Shown: piece after piece, positions 50,295 to 59,747 of the stretch
Layout: every line of letters begins with the position of its first letter
How positions within the stretch are numbered: the stretch's first letter is position 1
Source of the DNA: Hippopus hippopus
Taxonomy: Eukaryota; Mollusca; Bivalvia; Cardiida; Cardiidae
Direction of reading: 5' to 3'
DNA length: 64,000 nucleotides
Assembly: GCA_946811185.2 (NCBI GenBank)
Contig: OX328106.1
Location: 10,396,777 to 10,460,776 of the forward strand
Position numbers and translations under genes: made by a program
The notes under the pieces: generated by a model
Databases searched by the model: none
Seen by the model: the letters and a program-made list of their open reading frames with translations, nothing else
What the model was told of the DNA's origin: nothing

Positions 50295-53200
50295 ATGGGT
50301 AAAAGAAAAAGAATAATAACCTATTCAGACAGCGAAAGTGACGATGAGGTATTTCCACCACCAAAAAAGAAAAAAACTAGACCGTTGAAAGAAGAAAGTG
50401 ACAGTGACGATGAAAGTATCAACTCTACCTTAGACATGAAAAGTCTATATGATTTAACAGAAAGGGGTAATAAGAAGTCAAGAAAATTTAAAACAGAATC
50501 ACATGTGCTGACGGTGAGTTTTAAGAAATTTGAAGAATTATCACCTCAGAGACTACTTGGATTATTTAACGATGTTACCCATGAAATCATTCGAAAGTTA
50601 AATGCTAACCCGACGGACATGATTAGAATTAGCATCAATCATCCTTCGCTGGAAATGGGGATCCATATTCCTTTTTTAACTACAGAACAGCTGCAAGGTG
50701 AAACTATGCTGAATGAAATTGAACGAGTTTTACAATCGAATACAGATTTTGTCTTAAACGACGGATTCATGGCATTTGACATTACACATACAATACCTCC
50801 ATGTGGTAGCGGAAAAAAGAAATACAAAGTATCAGAATTAGATTCAAAGGTTTTTGCCAAGAAGAAAAAATCCATTATTCAAATTGACAATCATGACCAA
50901 CTATGTTTTGCAAGAGCCGTTGTTGTGGGAATTTGCTACAATAAACGTGAAAACAACGAAGAATGGAATAGGGAATGGGATCGTATTCGTCGTTCAAACC
51001 GTCCTCTTCAAAAGACTGAAGCTGAGAAATTGTTGAATGAAGCTGGAGTTTCACCAACACAGCCTGTAGGAATTGACGAATACAAAAAAATTCAAGCATT
51101 CTTGTATGAAAAAGGCTATGTCATTAAAGTTCATGATCAACATTCCAAAACGGGAAAGATATTTGAACATCCAGAAGTGAAAACCAATAGTAAGATCATA
51201 CATTTGTATTTTCATCAAAACCATTATGACTACATCAAATCTATCGAAGGTTTTTTTTGTTGTGCATATTATTGTGAGTTCTGTGATGTGGGTTACTCTC
51301 AGCGGGAAAGTCATGTTTGTTCAAATATCTGCAAAGGTTGTTACCGCAAAGGAAAATGTCCATCAGAATTCAAAGAATATGTTTGCAGTTATTGCTGTAG
51401 ACGATTTTTTAGTGCTGTATGCTTTGGAAATCACAGGATTGTTCAAGGTAAAGAAAAGAAATCCATTTGTGAATTAGTGAAACTCTGTTCGAATTGTGGC
51501 GTGCAATATCTTGTCAGAAAGAAAAATCATGTTTGCAATGGAAAGAAAAGGTGTCATATCTGTAAGAGAATTGTTAACTTTTCTCATCAATGCTATATTC
51601 AGCCTTACCAAAGTAAGTTGAACCATGACAGCAATGACGAGACGAATTCTTCTGTAGTCAAAAAACCACAGTTCATTTTCTTTGATTTTGAATGCAAACA
51701 AGACACGGGGGTACACATCCCGAATTATTGTATTGCACACAGAGCATGTGATGATTGTATCGATAAATCACTTGATTTTCATTGTTCTACATGCAGTGAA
51801 TTTGAAGAGGGTAGGGAAGTTATTTTTCAAGGTGAAGAGACTTTGAGTCAATTTTGCAAGTGGCTCTTTTCAAAACATCATAAAGGAGTCACGGCTATTG
51901 CCCATAATTTCAAAGGTTATGACGGCCAGTTCATTCTTGACTATATTGTCAAAGTTGGGTTAAAACTTCCAAAATTGATCATGAATGGAAACAATATTAT
52001 GAAGTTAGAAGTGAATGGTGTGCGTCTGATCGATTCTTTCAATTTCATGAGCTTTGGTTTGGCAAAATTTCCAGCCACATTTGGTCTTCAAGAAATGAAA
52101 AAAGGTTACTTTCCTCACTGGGCAAATACAGATGAATTTTGGAGTTACATTGGCCCTTACTTGGATATGTCTTATTACAAGCCCGACTCAATGTCTGAAG
52201 AGGCTAGGTCAAAATTCATAGTTTGGTATAATGACAAAGTTCAAAAGGGTGAGGAATTCAATTTTCAGAAGGAGATGGAATTGTACTGTAGGTCAGATGT
52301 TGATATCCTTAGACGAGGGTGTGCTGAATTCAGAAAGCTGTTTATCGAACAGGGTGGTATTTGTCCATTTTTAGAGGCGATTACCATTGCAGACGCCTGT
52401 AACAATGTCTGGCGAAGCAAATATTTGCCAGAAAATGAAATAGCTATCATTTCAAGCAAAGACTCATCCAGACGTTGCTTTTCTATGAAAGCGATACGTT
52501 GGGTTCAAAGCGTAGCTCAGGAAAAAGGTATTAATATACAGCATGCAAAAAATGGTGGGGAAGTTCAAATCGGGAGATATAGTGTAGATGGTTTTCACCG
52601 TCAATCAAACACTGTTTATGAATTTCTTGGGAATTTGTATCATGGTTGTCCTGTATGCTATACAGATCGAAAACAGATCAATCCTATTAATGGGGAACCC
52701 ATGTCTGAATTGTACGAACGTACTTTTGAACGTATAGCAGATATCGAAAAAATGGGTTGTAATGTAGTGTACATTTGGGAGCACGATTTCGATGCTAAGA
52801 TGAAGGATAAAGAGTACAAAAAACTCATTGAAAAGTTATATCCACATTGGGATCCTATCGATCCGAGGGATGGTTTGTCTGGGGGAAGATGTAATGCAAT
52901 AAAAATTGGTTATGATGTTGATGAAAAAAGCAAAAAGGAAATCAAGTACATTGATATCTGTTCTCTGTACCCTTATGTTTGTAAACACAAATCCTATCCT
53001 GTAGGTCAGCCAGAAATTTTGTCTGCTGAGAATATTGACATGAACAATATTCGACAATATGAGGGGTTAATCAAATGCAAAGTTTTGCCTCCAACTGATT
53101 TGTTTCACCCCGTTCTCCCAGTTCACTGTAACAACAAAATGATGTTTCCACTCTGTATGAAATGTGCAGAAGAAAGTTCAAGCATTTGTAGCCATGGTGA

Positions 53201-54224
53201 AGAAGAGAGGGCTTTGGTTGGAACTTGGGTTACTTTTGAATTATTCAAAGCTCTTGACTGCGGTTATCGATTATTGCAAGTGTATGAAATTTGGCATTTC
53301 AATTCTGTGTCAGATCAGTTCTTTAAACATTATGTGGACAATTTCTTGAAAATTAAGCAAGAAGCCAGTGGTTATCCAGATTGGTGTCAATCAGACTCAG
53401 AAAAAGATCAGTTCGTTTGTGAATATGAGAAGGCGGAAGGTGTTCGTCTTGATCCAAGTTGTATTCAAAAAAATCCTGGGAGAAGGTCATTTGCTAAGAT
53501 TATGTTGAACTGTCTTTGGGGAAAATTAGCTCAGCGTGAAAAAATGTCCCAGACGGAATACATCAGTGATCCGTCTAAATATTTTGAAGTAGTCACCAAT
53601 CCCAATTTCATTGTAAAGCATGTAGAAATCCTTGACGAGGACTGTCCATTCATCTTGGTTAACTATGAATCAAAGTCGGAACATATTGATACCCACGCTA
53701 CAGCCAATGTGGTAGTAGGGTCTTACGTAACAGCTTATGCAAGGTTGGAATTGTACAGCGTTCTTGAAAAGTTAAAAGATAGAGTTCTGTATTTTGATAC
53801 AGATAGTTGTATGTACATTCATGACCCTGAATTATGGGACCCTCCCATTATTAATAGCCGGCTAGGAAAATGGACTGATGAAGAGCCTACTTGTAAAATT
53901 ACTCAATTCAGAGGGCTTGGGCCTAAGAATTATGCTTACAAAATGAAAACAAAAGATGGAGAAGAGATAAGCAAATGTAAAGTAAAGGGGATTACTCTGG
54001 ATTACAATACAAAGCAGGTGGTGAATTTCGATACATATTCAAAATGTGCTTTGGATCGCACAATAGAAATCAAAATTCAGTATGATTGTAGAATTAAAAG
54101 ACACAGAGATAGAACGGTTAACAGTGAACCACAAACAAAAACGTTTCGCTCTGTATACACCAAGAGAGTTATTGTAAATGGTACCGACACTGTACCCTAT
54201 GGTTATAAAAGTTTGAGAAAATAA
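50295..54224 (+). CDS. Protein-primed family B DNA polymerase, intact
   Basis: The 1,309-residue protein begins with an acidic/basic tail. An OTU-like segment follows (about 196-315: DNHDQLCFARAVVVG, HQNHYDYI), then a cysteine-rich zinc array (about 322-435). Exonuclease motifs are ExoI FFDFEC (462-467), ExoII HNFKGYD (about 537-543) and ExoIII YCRSDVDIL (664-672). An inserted region (about 750-835, SVDGFHRQSNTVYEFLGNLY, HGCPVC, YIWEHDF) resembles a Vsr-like nuclease fold. Polymerase motifs are A DICSLYP (887-893), B KNPGRRSFAKIMLNCLWG and C YFDTDS. It should replicate the element with proofreading. All motifs are present in one open frame, unlike the broken copy at 11.4-15.4 kb. Confidence 0.93.
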   Translation: MGKRKRIITYSDSESDDEVFPPPKKKKTRPLKEESDSDDESINSTLDMKSLYDLTERGNKKSRKFKTESHVLTVSFKKFEELSPQRLLGLFNDVTHEIIRKLNANPTDMIRISINHPSLEMGIHIPFLTTEQLQGETMLNEIERVLQSNTDFVLNDGFMAFDITHTIPPCGSGKKKYKVSELDSKVFAKKKKSIIQIDNHDQLCFARAVVVGICYNKRENNEEWNREWDRIRRSNRPLQKTEAEKLLNEAGVSPTQPVGIDEYKKIQAFLYEKGYVIKVHDQHSKTGKIFEHPEVKTNSKIIHLYFHQNHYDYIKSIEGFFCCAYYCEFCDVGYSQRESHVCSNICKGCYRKGKCPSEFKEYVCSYCCRRFFSAVCFGNHRIVQGKEKKSICELVKLCSNCGVQYLVRKKNHVCNGKKRCHICKRIVNFSHQCYIQPYQSKLNHDSNDETNSSVVKKPQFIFFDFECKQDTGVHIPNYCIAHRACDDCIDKSLDFHCSTCSEFEEGREVIFQGEETLSQFCKWLFSKHHKGVTAIAHNFKGYDGQFILDYIVKVGLKLPKLIMNGNNIMKLEVNGVRLIDSFNFMSFGLAKFPATFGLQEMKKGYFPHWANTDEFWSYIGPYLDMSYYKPDSMSEEARSKFIVWYNDKVQKGEEFNFQKEMELYCRSDVDILRRGCAEFRKLFIEQGGICPFLEAITIADACNNVWRSKYLPENEIAIISSKDSSRRCFSMKAIRWVQSVAQEKGINIQHAKNGGEVQIGRYSVDGFHRQSNTVYEFLGNLYHGCPVCYTDRKQINPINGEPMSELYERTFERIADIEKMGCNVVYIWEHDFDAKMKDKEYKKLIEKLYPHWDPIDPRDGLSGGRCNAIKIGYDVDEKSKKEIKYIDICSLYPYVCKHKSYPVGQPEILSAENIDMNNIRQYEGLIKCKVLPPTDLFHPVLPVHCNNKMMFPLCMKCAEESSSICSHGEEERALVGTWVTFELFKALDCGYRLLQVYEIWHFNSVSDQFFKHYVDNFLKIKQEASGYPDWCQSDSEKDQFVCEYEKAEGVRLDPSCIQKNPGRRSFAKIMLNCLWGKLAQREKMSQTEYISDPSKYFEVVTNPNFIVKHVEILDEDCPFILVNYESKSEHIDTHATANVVVGSYVTAYARLELYSVLEKLKDRVLYFDTDSCMYIHDPELWDPPIINSRLGKWTDEEPTCKITQFRGLGPKNYAYKMKTKDGEEISKCKVKGITLDYNTKQVVNFDTYSKCALDRTIEIKIQYDCRIKRHRDRTVNSEPQTKTFRSVYTKRVIVNGTDTVPYGYKSLRK

Positions 54225-54303
54225 TTCTATATCACATTGTTGTGTGGTGATCAGTCAAAGTAAGTCGGGAAAAAATATTAGTCATTGGTCAAAAATAACA
54301 ATC

Positions 54304-54957
54304 ATGTTGCCGTTACCAATAGAACTACGTGAAAAAATTTATGGAGAATTTGTTCGACAGCATACGCTTGATGAACGAACACAGCTTAACATTAAATTTT
54401 TCTGTGTGAAAATTTGGATCGGAAAATTGTTTAAGTGGGTTGCAAAAGGATAAAAGTCCTACAAAGTGTATGCTATAATCAACTTTATTGCGATGATGGT
54501 GGACGATTCGGGTATAGATCTCGTTCTCAAAACTTATTTAGCAGATAGCTGTTTGAAAGACAATGTTATTATTAAGCTGTTTCGATCCACAAGTCGATGG
54601 ACATTTTTTATCATAGGAACAACAGAAGAAAGTTTTCTTAACGTTCTGAAAATGAAATCAGTTCTATTTGACTTTTACTTACGCTACAAAAAAGGATCTG
54701 TTCATTCCTACGGAGAATCAATGGAAACCATGGCAGGGTATATTCTATTTGATAGAGATGTTACAGAAGAAGTAGTATATTCAGCTCTTTCAACAAAAGA
54801 CGCTTATAGACATGTTGCTCCATTCATGGGACTACGAGATTTCGACGATATGGACAGTGAATATACAATGTTTTTGGGTTATGAGCAATTGCACAAATAC
54901 ATTACGGAATATGAAGACAAATGTGAAACTCGTGGTATTTGCGAATTTGCATTGTAA
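54304..54957 (+). pseudogene. Unknown protein split by one in-frame TAA
   Basis: From the ATG at 54304 the frame reads 49 codons (LPLPIELREKIYGEFVRQHT) to TAA at 54451-54453, then goes on in the same frame to 54957. An ATG at 54493 could start the second part. The second part (about 163 residues) is helical and acidic near the end (FDDMDSEYTMFLGYEQLHKY). I do not recognise it. The position between PolB and the packaging ATPase suggests a replication or packaging role, but this is only a guess. The start before 54304 is not supported. Confidence 0.45.
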
Positions 54958-55204
54958 AAATTTGTTATATGCTGTATTGTAAATAATTCATTGTGAATAA
55001 TTCATTGTGAAAAAATATTTCAGTGTGAATTTTTTCATTGTCAAGAAAATGTTTTTTATGCTGTATTGTAAAAAATGTTTCATTGTGAATTTTTCATTGT
55101 CAAGAAAATTTTTTATGCTGTATTGTTCAGTTCAATAAAAATGCTTTCATTTTCAATGATGTTATCATTTTATCATTAACCATTAAAGAGTAAAGTAAAA
55201 AAAT
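54958..55204 (+). terminator. Repetitive 3' region with AATAAA signal
   Basis: TTCATTGTGAAT and ATGCTGTATTGTAAA phrases repeat several times, ending TATTGTTCAGTTCAATAAAA (AATAAA at 55134-55139). A very similar block lies at 63455-63565, so this is a shared polyadenylation cassette. Confidence 0.65.
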
Positions 55205-55876
55205 ATGGATGTGCAATCCATATTATTTCAACATCCTTGTAATATTTTCATCACAGGGCCGAGCGGGTGTGGAAAAACAGAGTTCATTCATAAATTAATT
55301 GAGTATCGAGAAGACTTGTTCAACATCGTTCCTGAAAGAGTTGTTTGGTGTTACAAAGAATGGCAACATGCCTACAGTGTTATGCAGGAAAAGTTTAATT
55401 CACAATTTGAATTGATAAAATTCGTGGAGGGGATTCCTGACGACGAAAACGAAATTGTCAGTGATGTATCCATTCCACATTTAATCGTCTTTGATGACAT
55501 GTTGGGTGAAAAAGATGAGGAAAAAATAAAACTTTGGTTTACAAGAAAAGGTCATCATCGTAATGCAAGTGTGATTTACATCACGCAAAATATGTTTCAG
55601 CAATCGAAATCGAGTCGAACCATTAGCCTTAATTCTAGATATATGATTTTATTTCGAAATGAACGAGATAAGAATCAGATTAAAACATTAGCTCGGCAAA
55701 TGCAAGCCCCACATTTGGTACCTGCTTATGAAGATGCTATATTGTCGAACCATGGATATCTAGTCGTAGATTTTCATTCACAAACAAACAAAGAATTAAG
55801 ACTCCGAACAGATATATTTTACCGTCGGTATACACAAGGTAATGAGAGAGGACCTGTTATTTATTCTTCTGCTTAA
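55205..55876 (+). CDS. FtsK/HerA-type genome packaging ATPase
   Basis: The 223-residue protein has Walker A GPSGCGKT (18-25) and Walker B LIVFDDML (94-101). An Arg/His patch (WFTRKGHHRN) follows, with YITQNMFQ as probable sensor region and FRNERDKNQI. The family packages viral DNA into capsids. It is shorter than the element 1 enzyme and only moderately similar to it. The frame is intact. Confidence 0.9.
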   Translation: MDVQSILFQHPCNIFITGPSGCGKTEFIHKLIEYREDLFNIVPERVVWCYKEWQHAYSVMQEKFNSQFELIKFVEGIPDDENEIVSDVSIPHLIVFDDMLGEKDEEKIKLWFTRKGHHRNASVIYITQNMFQQSKSSRTISLNSRYMILFRNERDKNQIKTLARQMQAPHLVPAYEDAILSNHGYLVVDFHSQTNKELRLRTDIFYRRYTQGNERGPVIYSSA

Positions 55877-55977
55877 AAAGGTTTCTTTAAGAAAGTTTTT
55901 ATGCAAATGTTCTTGCTTTAAAAGAGAATTACATTTTGAATATAAATCATTTTTATGATACCCATTCGTGAGTAAAC

Positions 55978-56814
55978 ATGGCCTTACCAGCTACACCAAG
56001 TTCGGTTTTAGCTGCTTTGCAAAATTTAAGTCAACAAACCGATAAACATGAAAGAGAAGCTGTGTTAAAAGCAGGATTAAAAGAAATTTTAAAATGGTTT
56101 ACATTGGCTGCGCAAAACATCATCGAAAATAAAATCAAATTACCAAAACAAACCATAACGTACATGACAAAACATAGAGCAGATATTGAACAGCTAGCAG
56201 ATCCGTCCGTAGATGAGGAAAGTAAACGTAAAATCATTTTAAAACCTGGAGGGGGTGGATTTCTAGGTGGTGTTATTATCAGAAGTTTGCTGAGATGGGA
56301 TGGATCAAAAACCATCAGAAAATTTGGAGCTGAAAGACAAACTCGAAAACGTGTTCCACGAAAGCGTGCTCCGCAAAAGAAAAAGTCTCCAAAAAAGAAA
56401 AAATCTCCAAGAAAGAAGAAGTCTCCAAAAAAGCGTACTCCAAGAAAGCGTGCTCCACCAAAGAAAAAATCTCGAAAGAAGAAATCACCACCAAAGAAGC
56501 ATACCCCAATTACGATTGATGAAAGATTTGTTACTACCCGAAAACGAAGACCTGAAGGAAGTAACATTTCAGAACATCAACAGTATCCGAAATCCAGAGA
56601 GGAAAGAATAAGAAAAAAACTGCGGGATTACGAAAGAAAGTATTCAAGATTCATATTACCAGGCAAAAAGTTATCGTTTCAAAATATCCCCTCCGTCACG
56701 TGGTCTCCAAAGACATTAGCCAAACATAAAAAAGGGTTAAAAAAATACAAACGAATGTTTTATGATATGCTGAAACATAACCTTGATACAGGGAGATATA
56801 ATCTTGACGACTAA
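55978..56814 (+). CDS. Basic virion core protein with Lys/Ser/Pro repeats
   Basis: The 278-residue protein has three parts. A helical N-terminal region (1-90: KHEREAVLKAGLKEIL, then NIIENKIKLPKQTI) ends in KPGGGGFLGGVIIRSLLRW, the layout of the small KxGGF core proteins of Polintons. A basic middle (about 115-180) is built of KKKSPKK/RKRAPxKK repeats, histone-H1- or protamine-like. A Lys/Arg-rich helical C-terminus follows. It probably condenses the genome in the virion, like adenovirus pVII. The basic repeat makes it much longer than the related gene at 57024. The frame is intact. Confidence 0.68.
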   Translation: MALPATPSSVLAALQNLSQQTDKHEREAVLKAGLKEILKWFTLAAQNIIENKIKLPKQTITYMTKHRADIEQLADPSVDEESKRKIILKPGGGGFLGGVIIRSLLRWDGSKTIRKFGAERQTRKRVPRKRAPQKKKSPKKKKSPRKKKSPKKRTPRKRAPPKKKSRKKKSPPKKHTPITIDERFVTTRKRRPEGSNISEHQQYPKSREERIRKKLRDYERKYSRFILPGKKLSFQNIPSVTWSPKTLAKHKKGLKKYKRMFYDMLKHNLDTGRYNLDD

Positions 56815-56820
56815 AATAAG

Positions 56821-56916
56821 ATGCTCTACCTTGGGAAAGTAAGATCCGTTCCGGTGGATTCATCTATATCTACCGCCAGTACATTAGCCGACGAATTCTA
56901 CCCACAGTTTTCTTAA
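56821..56916 (+). CDS. Possible very small gene (31 codons)
   Basis: ATG at 56821 is 7 bases after the core gene stop and runs 31 codons (LYLGKVRSVPVDSS ... DEFYPQFS) to TAA. No similarity is recognised. It could be a real small peptide or a remnant; support is weak. Confidence 0.2.
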   Translation: MLYLGKVRSVPVDSSISTASTLADEFYPQFS

Positions 56917-57023
56917 GAAATTTTAACAACAAATTTTGTCTACAAAAAACATTACATTAGCTATAAATGTTAGTGACATGGAAGTTGTATTATCATTTAA
57001 TCCGAAATCGAGATCAAGTCAAC

Positions 57024-57386
57024 ATGAAGAAGAAAACACCTCTGATAAAAAAACATGGTTCAATGGTTATGGCTATGATACAGGCTAAACCAAAAACACG
57101 TAAAAAACTTGTAAAAGATTCGTCACCCGAAGTGATAAAATGCATATCGGAATGCTGTCATAATGTTTTAAAAGGCAATGTACATTTATCATCACCTCAG
57201 AAGTAGAAATTGTATTCAAGAAGCCAGCAACTCAGACGTTTAGCTTCGAAATCTGTCTCAGTAAAAAATAAAAAACAAATATTAAATCAAAAAGGTGGAT
57301 TTCTTCATTTGCTTGGTCCTGCATTATTACCATTGTTAGGAAAAGCCGTTATCGGAGGAATAGGAGGAGCTCTTAAGGCCTTGTAA
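57024..57386 (+). pseudogene. Small KxGGF core protein, one in-frame TAG
   Basis: The frame from ATG 57024 gives a basic N-terminus (AKPKTRKKLVKD), then VIKCISECCHNVLKGNVHLS. TAG at 57204-57206 interrupts it, and the same frame continues with LRRLASKSVSV, ILNQKGGFLHLLGPALLPLL and a Gly-rich end to TAA at 57384-57386. The C-terminal GGF-hydrophobic-Gly block is a hallmark of small Polinton core proteins. Related in layout to the N-terminal part of the gene at 55978. Except for the TAG it looks intact. Confidence 0.6.
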
Positions 57387-57404
57387 TTTCATAATTTTTA
57401 AATT

Positions 57405-58274
57405 ATGTCTGTTAAAAAAATGGTTATTGTGCCTTACCAAACCTTAGAAAATATGAAACGTTGGAAAGTCGAACAAGCTCAATGACCTCGTTTACCACCC
57501 AACCCGCAAGTTGTAGATGTAGCACATCTTCAACAGGACATGGGTCATATTTTACAAAACACCGATTTATCAGAATCAGAAAAGACTCAAAAGTATGGTG
57601 AAACTTTGTTTAAGTTACAAAATTCTCTTCAAAAAGCAAGGCCAACTTTGAACAATTTACTTTCAACGACAAAAAGTGATGATAGTGTACAGAAATCAGC
57701 ATCTGTTACCTTGCATGATCAAATTTTGCAAAGTGTACCAAAAACCATGAAAAGAAAAGCCGAGTTACTTTTGAATATGATAAAAGATAACAAAAATTTA
57801 ACTTGGGATGAACAAGGAGTTGTGTCATATAAAGGGGCACGCGTTCACAGTTCCAATATCATCGATCTTATCAATGATGCAATACGTCAAAGAAAAGGTG
57901 TTGAACCCAAAGGCTGGAAAACTTTTTCAAAGGCATTACATGAAAGTAATATTCCGCAAGAAGTTATTGGCAACTCAAGTAGATGGAGGTGGATACATAA
58001 AACTTATGATAAATCTTATGATAAGTCACTGAACGAAGATGAAGAATCCCATGGTGAATCCGATTACTTATTTCACACGCCAAAAAGTGTACAAAAAAGT
58101 GCAAGGAAATCGGGTGCAAAAAGTGTTAAAAAATCTACGATGAAAACTCCATACATGAAACCTGAAGAAAAAGAAAGACTGAAACAATTCTATACTAAAG
58201 AGTTGTTAACTCCACCAGAATCTATAAAAAAGACCCCTAGTCGTAAAACGGTTCAGTCATGGGAGCCCTGGTAA
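57405..58274 (+). pseudogene. Conserved Polinton protein upstream of integrase, one in-frame TGA
   Basis: From ATG 57405 the frame opens VKKMVIVPYQTLENMKRW, meets TGA at 57483-57485 and continues to 58274. The later part contains the conserved block (ELLLNMIKDNKNLTWDEQGV, SNIIDLINDAIRQRKG, PKGWKTFSKALHE) and a basic, Ser-rich end (KSVQKSARKSGAKSVKK). An ATG at 57540 could start a shortened product of 244 residues. Proteins of this type recur next to core and integrase genes in Polintons; the function is unknown. The TGA may come from CGA by CpG decay (inference). It overlaps the integrase start by 16 bases. Confidence 0.6.
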
Positions 58275-59410
58275 AGCCTAAACTTGATTACGTGTTAAGA
58301 AAGTTGTTTTATGATCCCAAAAGTACTGTCGCATTTACTGGAATAAAGCAATTGTATTACGCTGCAAAATCTGTTTTGAAAGGAATAAGATACAAAGATG
58401 TTCAAGAGTGGTTACGAGGTGAATCCACCTATACCTTACACAAACCAATCCGTCGACGTTTCAAAAGACGAAAAACTATTGTAAGTGGTATAGATTATCA
58501 ATGGCAAGCTGATTTGGCCGACATGCAACATTTAGCAAAACAAAATGATAACAAGAAATATTTACTTTGTGTAATTGACGTGTTTTCCAGATTTTCATGG
58601 GTTATCCCTATTCCAAATAAAATGGGAAAAACTTTGATTCGAGCATTTCAATCTATTGTTCAGAAATCAAAACGAAAACCATTATCACTTCAAACAGATA
58701 AAGGTTCGGAATTCAAAAACAAACTGTTTCAACAATACTTGAAAATGAGTCAGATTCATTTTTTCACCACCGAAAATCCAGAGACAAAAGCAAGCCTCGT
58801 TGAAAGATTTCAACGATTTTTAAAAACGAGAATGTGGAAATACTTTACGTACAAGAAAACAAGACGTTACATTGACGTATTGAATTCTTTAGTTCAGAAT
58901 TAAAATCAAACTTTTCACAGAAGTATTAAAACATCTCCTGCAATGGTAACAAAATCAAATGAGGCAGAGGTTTCGAAAAATCTGTATCCTCGATTATCGA
59001 CAATCGCAATGACGAAAAAGCCAAAATTAAAAATTGGAGATCGTGTTCGGATCAATAAAACAAAACGTACATTTGATAAGGGCTATTTAGCAAATTGGAC
59101 GCAAGAAATATTTGAAATCACACATGTTAACAAGACATTTTCACCTATCACCTATAAAATAAAAGATTTACAGGGTGAACAAATTTTGGGAACTTATTAT
59201 GAATACGAACTTCAATTAATAAAAGATGATGAAGTCTATGAAATTGATTCAGTTCTTGATAGACGTACAAGGCGTGAGGGCAAAAAATTAATCAAAGAAA
59301 TAAAAGTCAATTGGAAAGGTTATCCAAAAAAATTTCAAAGTTGGATACCAGAATCCCATTTGGTGTCTTTGAAGGGAAAAAATCTTATAGATAAAAAATC
59401 TTATAGATAA
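58259..59410 (+). pseudogene. Polinton integrase with chromodomain, one in-frame TAA
   Basis: The N-terminal zinc-binding-like region is present (residues 1-60: VLRKLFYDPKSTVAFTG, DVQEWLRGESTYTLHK). The core has Asp85 (WQADLADM), Asp147 (LQTDKGSEF) and Glu182 (SLVERF), with 34 residues between the last two. A TAA at 58901-58903 falls where tyrosine is usual (LVQN, stop, NQTFHRSIKTSP); the same frame continues through an SH3-like part and a chromodomain (YEIDSVLDRR, VNWKGYP, SWIPESHL) to 59410. Apart from that single codon the gene is complete, so the loss is recent. The product truncated at the stop keeps the catalytic core but loses DNA- and chromatin-binding parts. Confidence 0.85.
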
Positions 59411-59437
59411 AAAATCTTATAAAAAGACAGTGCATTT

Positions 59438-59743
59438 ATGATGAATTCACAGTCAAACATTGAGTGCGCGACAGAAAGTGTCGATAGCGTTAGTACTAAA
59501 AATTACAGCTGCTGTGGAAATCGTGTTCCAAAGAATCAGTTTACATATATTTCACAGATATTAGTCATTTACGCAATTATTGCAACCTCCATAGTACATT
59601 TAAGTATTCAAAGTCAGGATCGTGAATTGTGGTTGATACTGTTAAGTAGTTCACTCGGATATATTCTCCCATCTCCGGGGTTAAAATTCACAAAGACAGA
59701 ACAAAAACAACCAGGACTTGATTTCATTGCCAGTAAAAAATAA
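59438..59743 (+). CDS. Two-TM membrane protein conserved in Polintons
   Basis: The 101-residue protein has a Cys-rich patch (NYSCCGNRVPK, about 21-32) followed by two hydrophobic helices (about residues 37-55 and 63-79: SQILVIYAIIATSIV and LWLILLSSSLGYILP). The SxLGYxLPxP end of the second helix recurs in related elements. The role is unknown; a membrane step in entry or assembly is plausible. The frame is intact and ends 4 bases before the next ATG. Confidence 0.6.
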   Translation: MMNSQSNIECATESVDSVSTKNYSCCGNRVPKNQFTYISQILVIYAIIATSIVHLSIQSQDRELWLILLSSSLGYILPSPGLKFTKTEQKQPGLDFIASKK

Positions 59744-59747
59744 AAAA

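Noticed and set aside
54958..55140. Histone-type stem-loop after the 54304 gene
   Set aside because: Phrases such as TTTTTCATTGTCAAGAAAA form only weak pairing and lack the 6-bp stem with TTTC loop; the AATAAA signal explains the 3' end better.
56031..56567. Phe-rich minus-strand open frame
   Set aside because: It is the antisense shadow of the Lys-rich repeats in the core protein gene.
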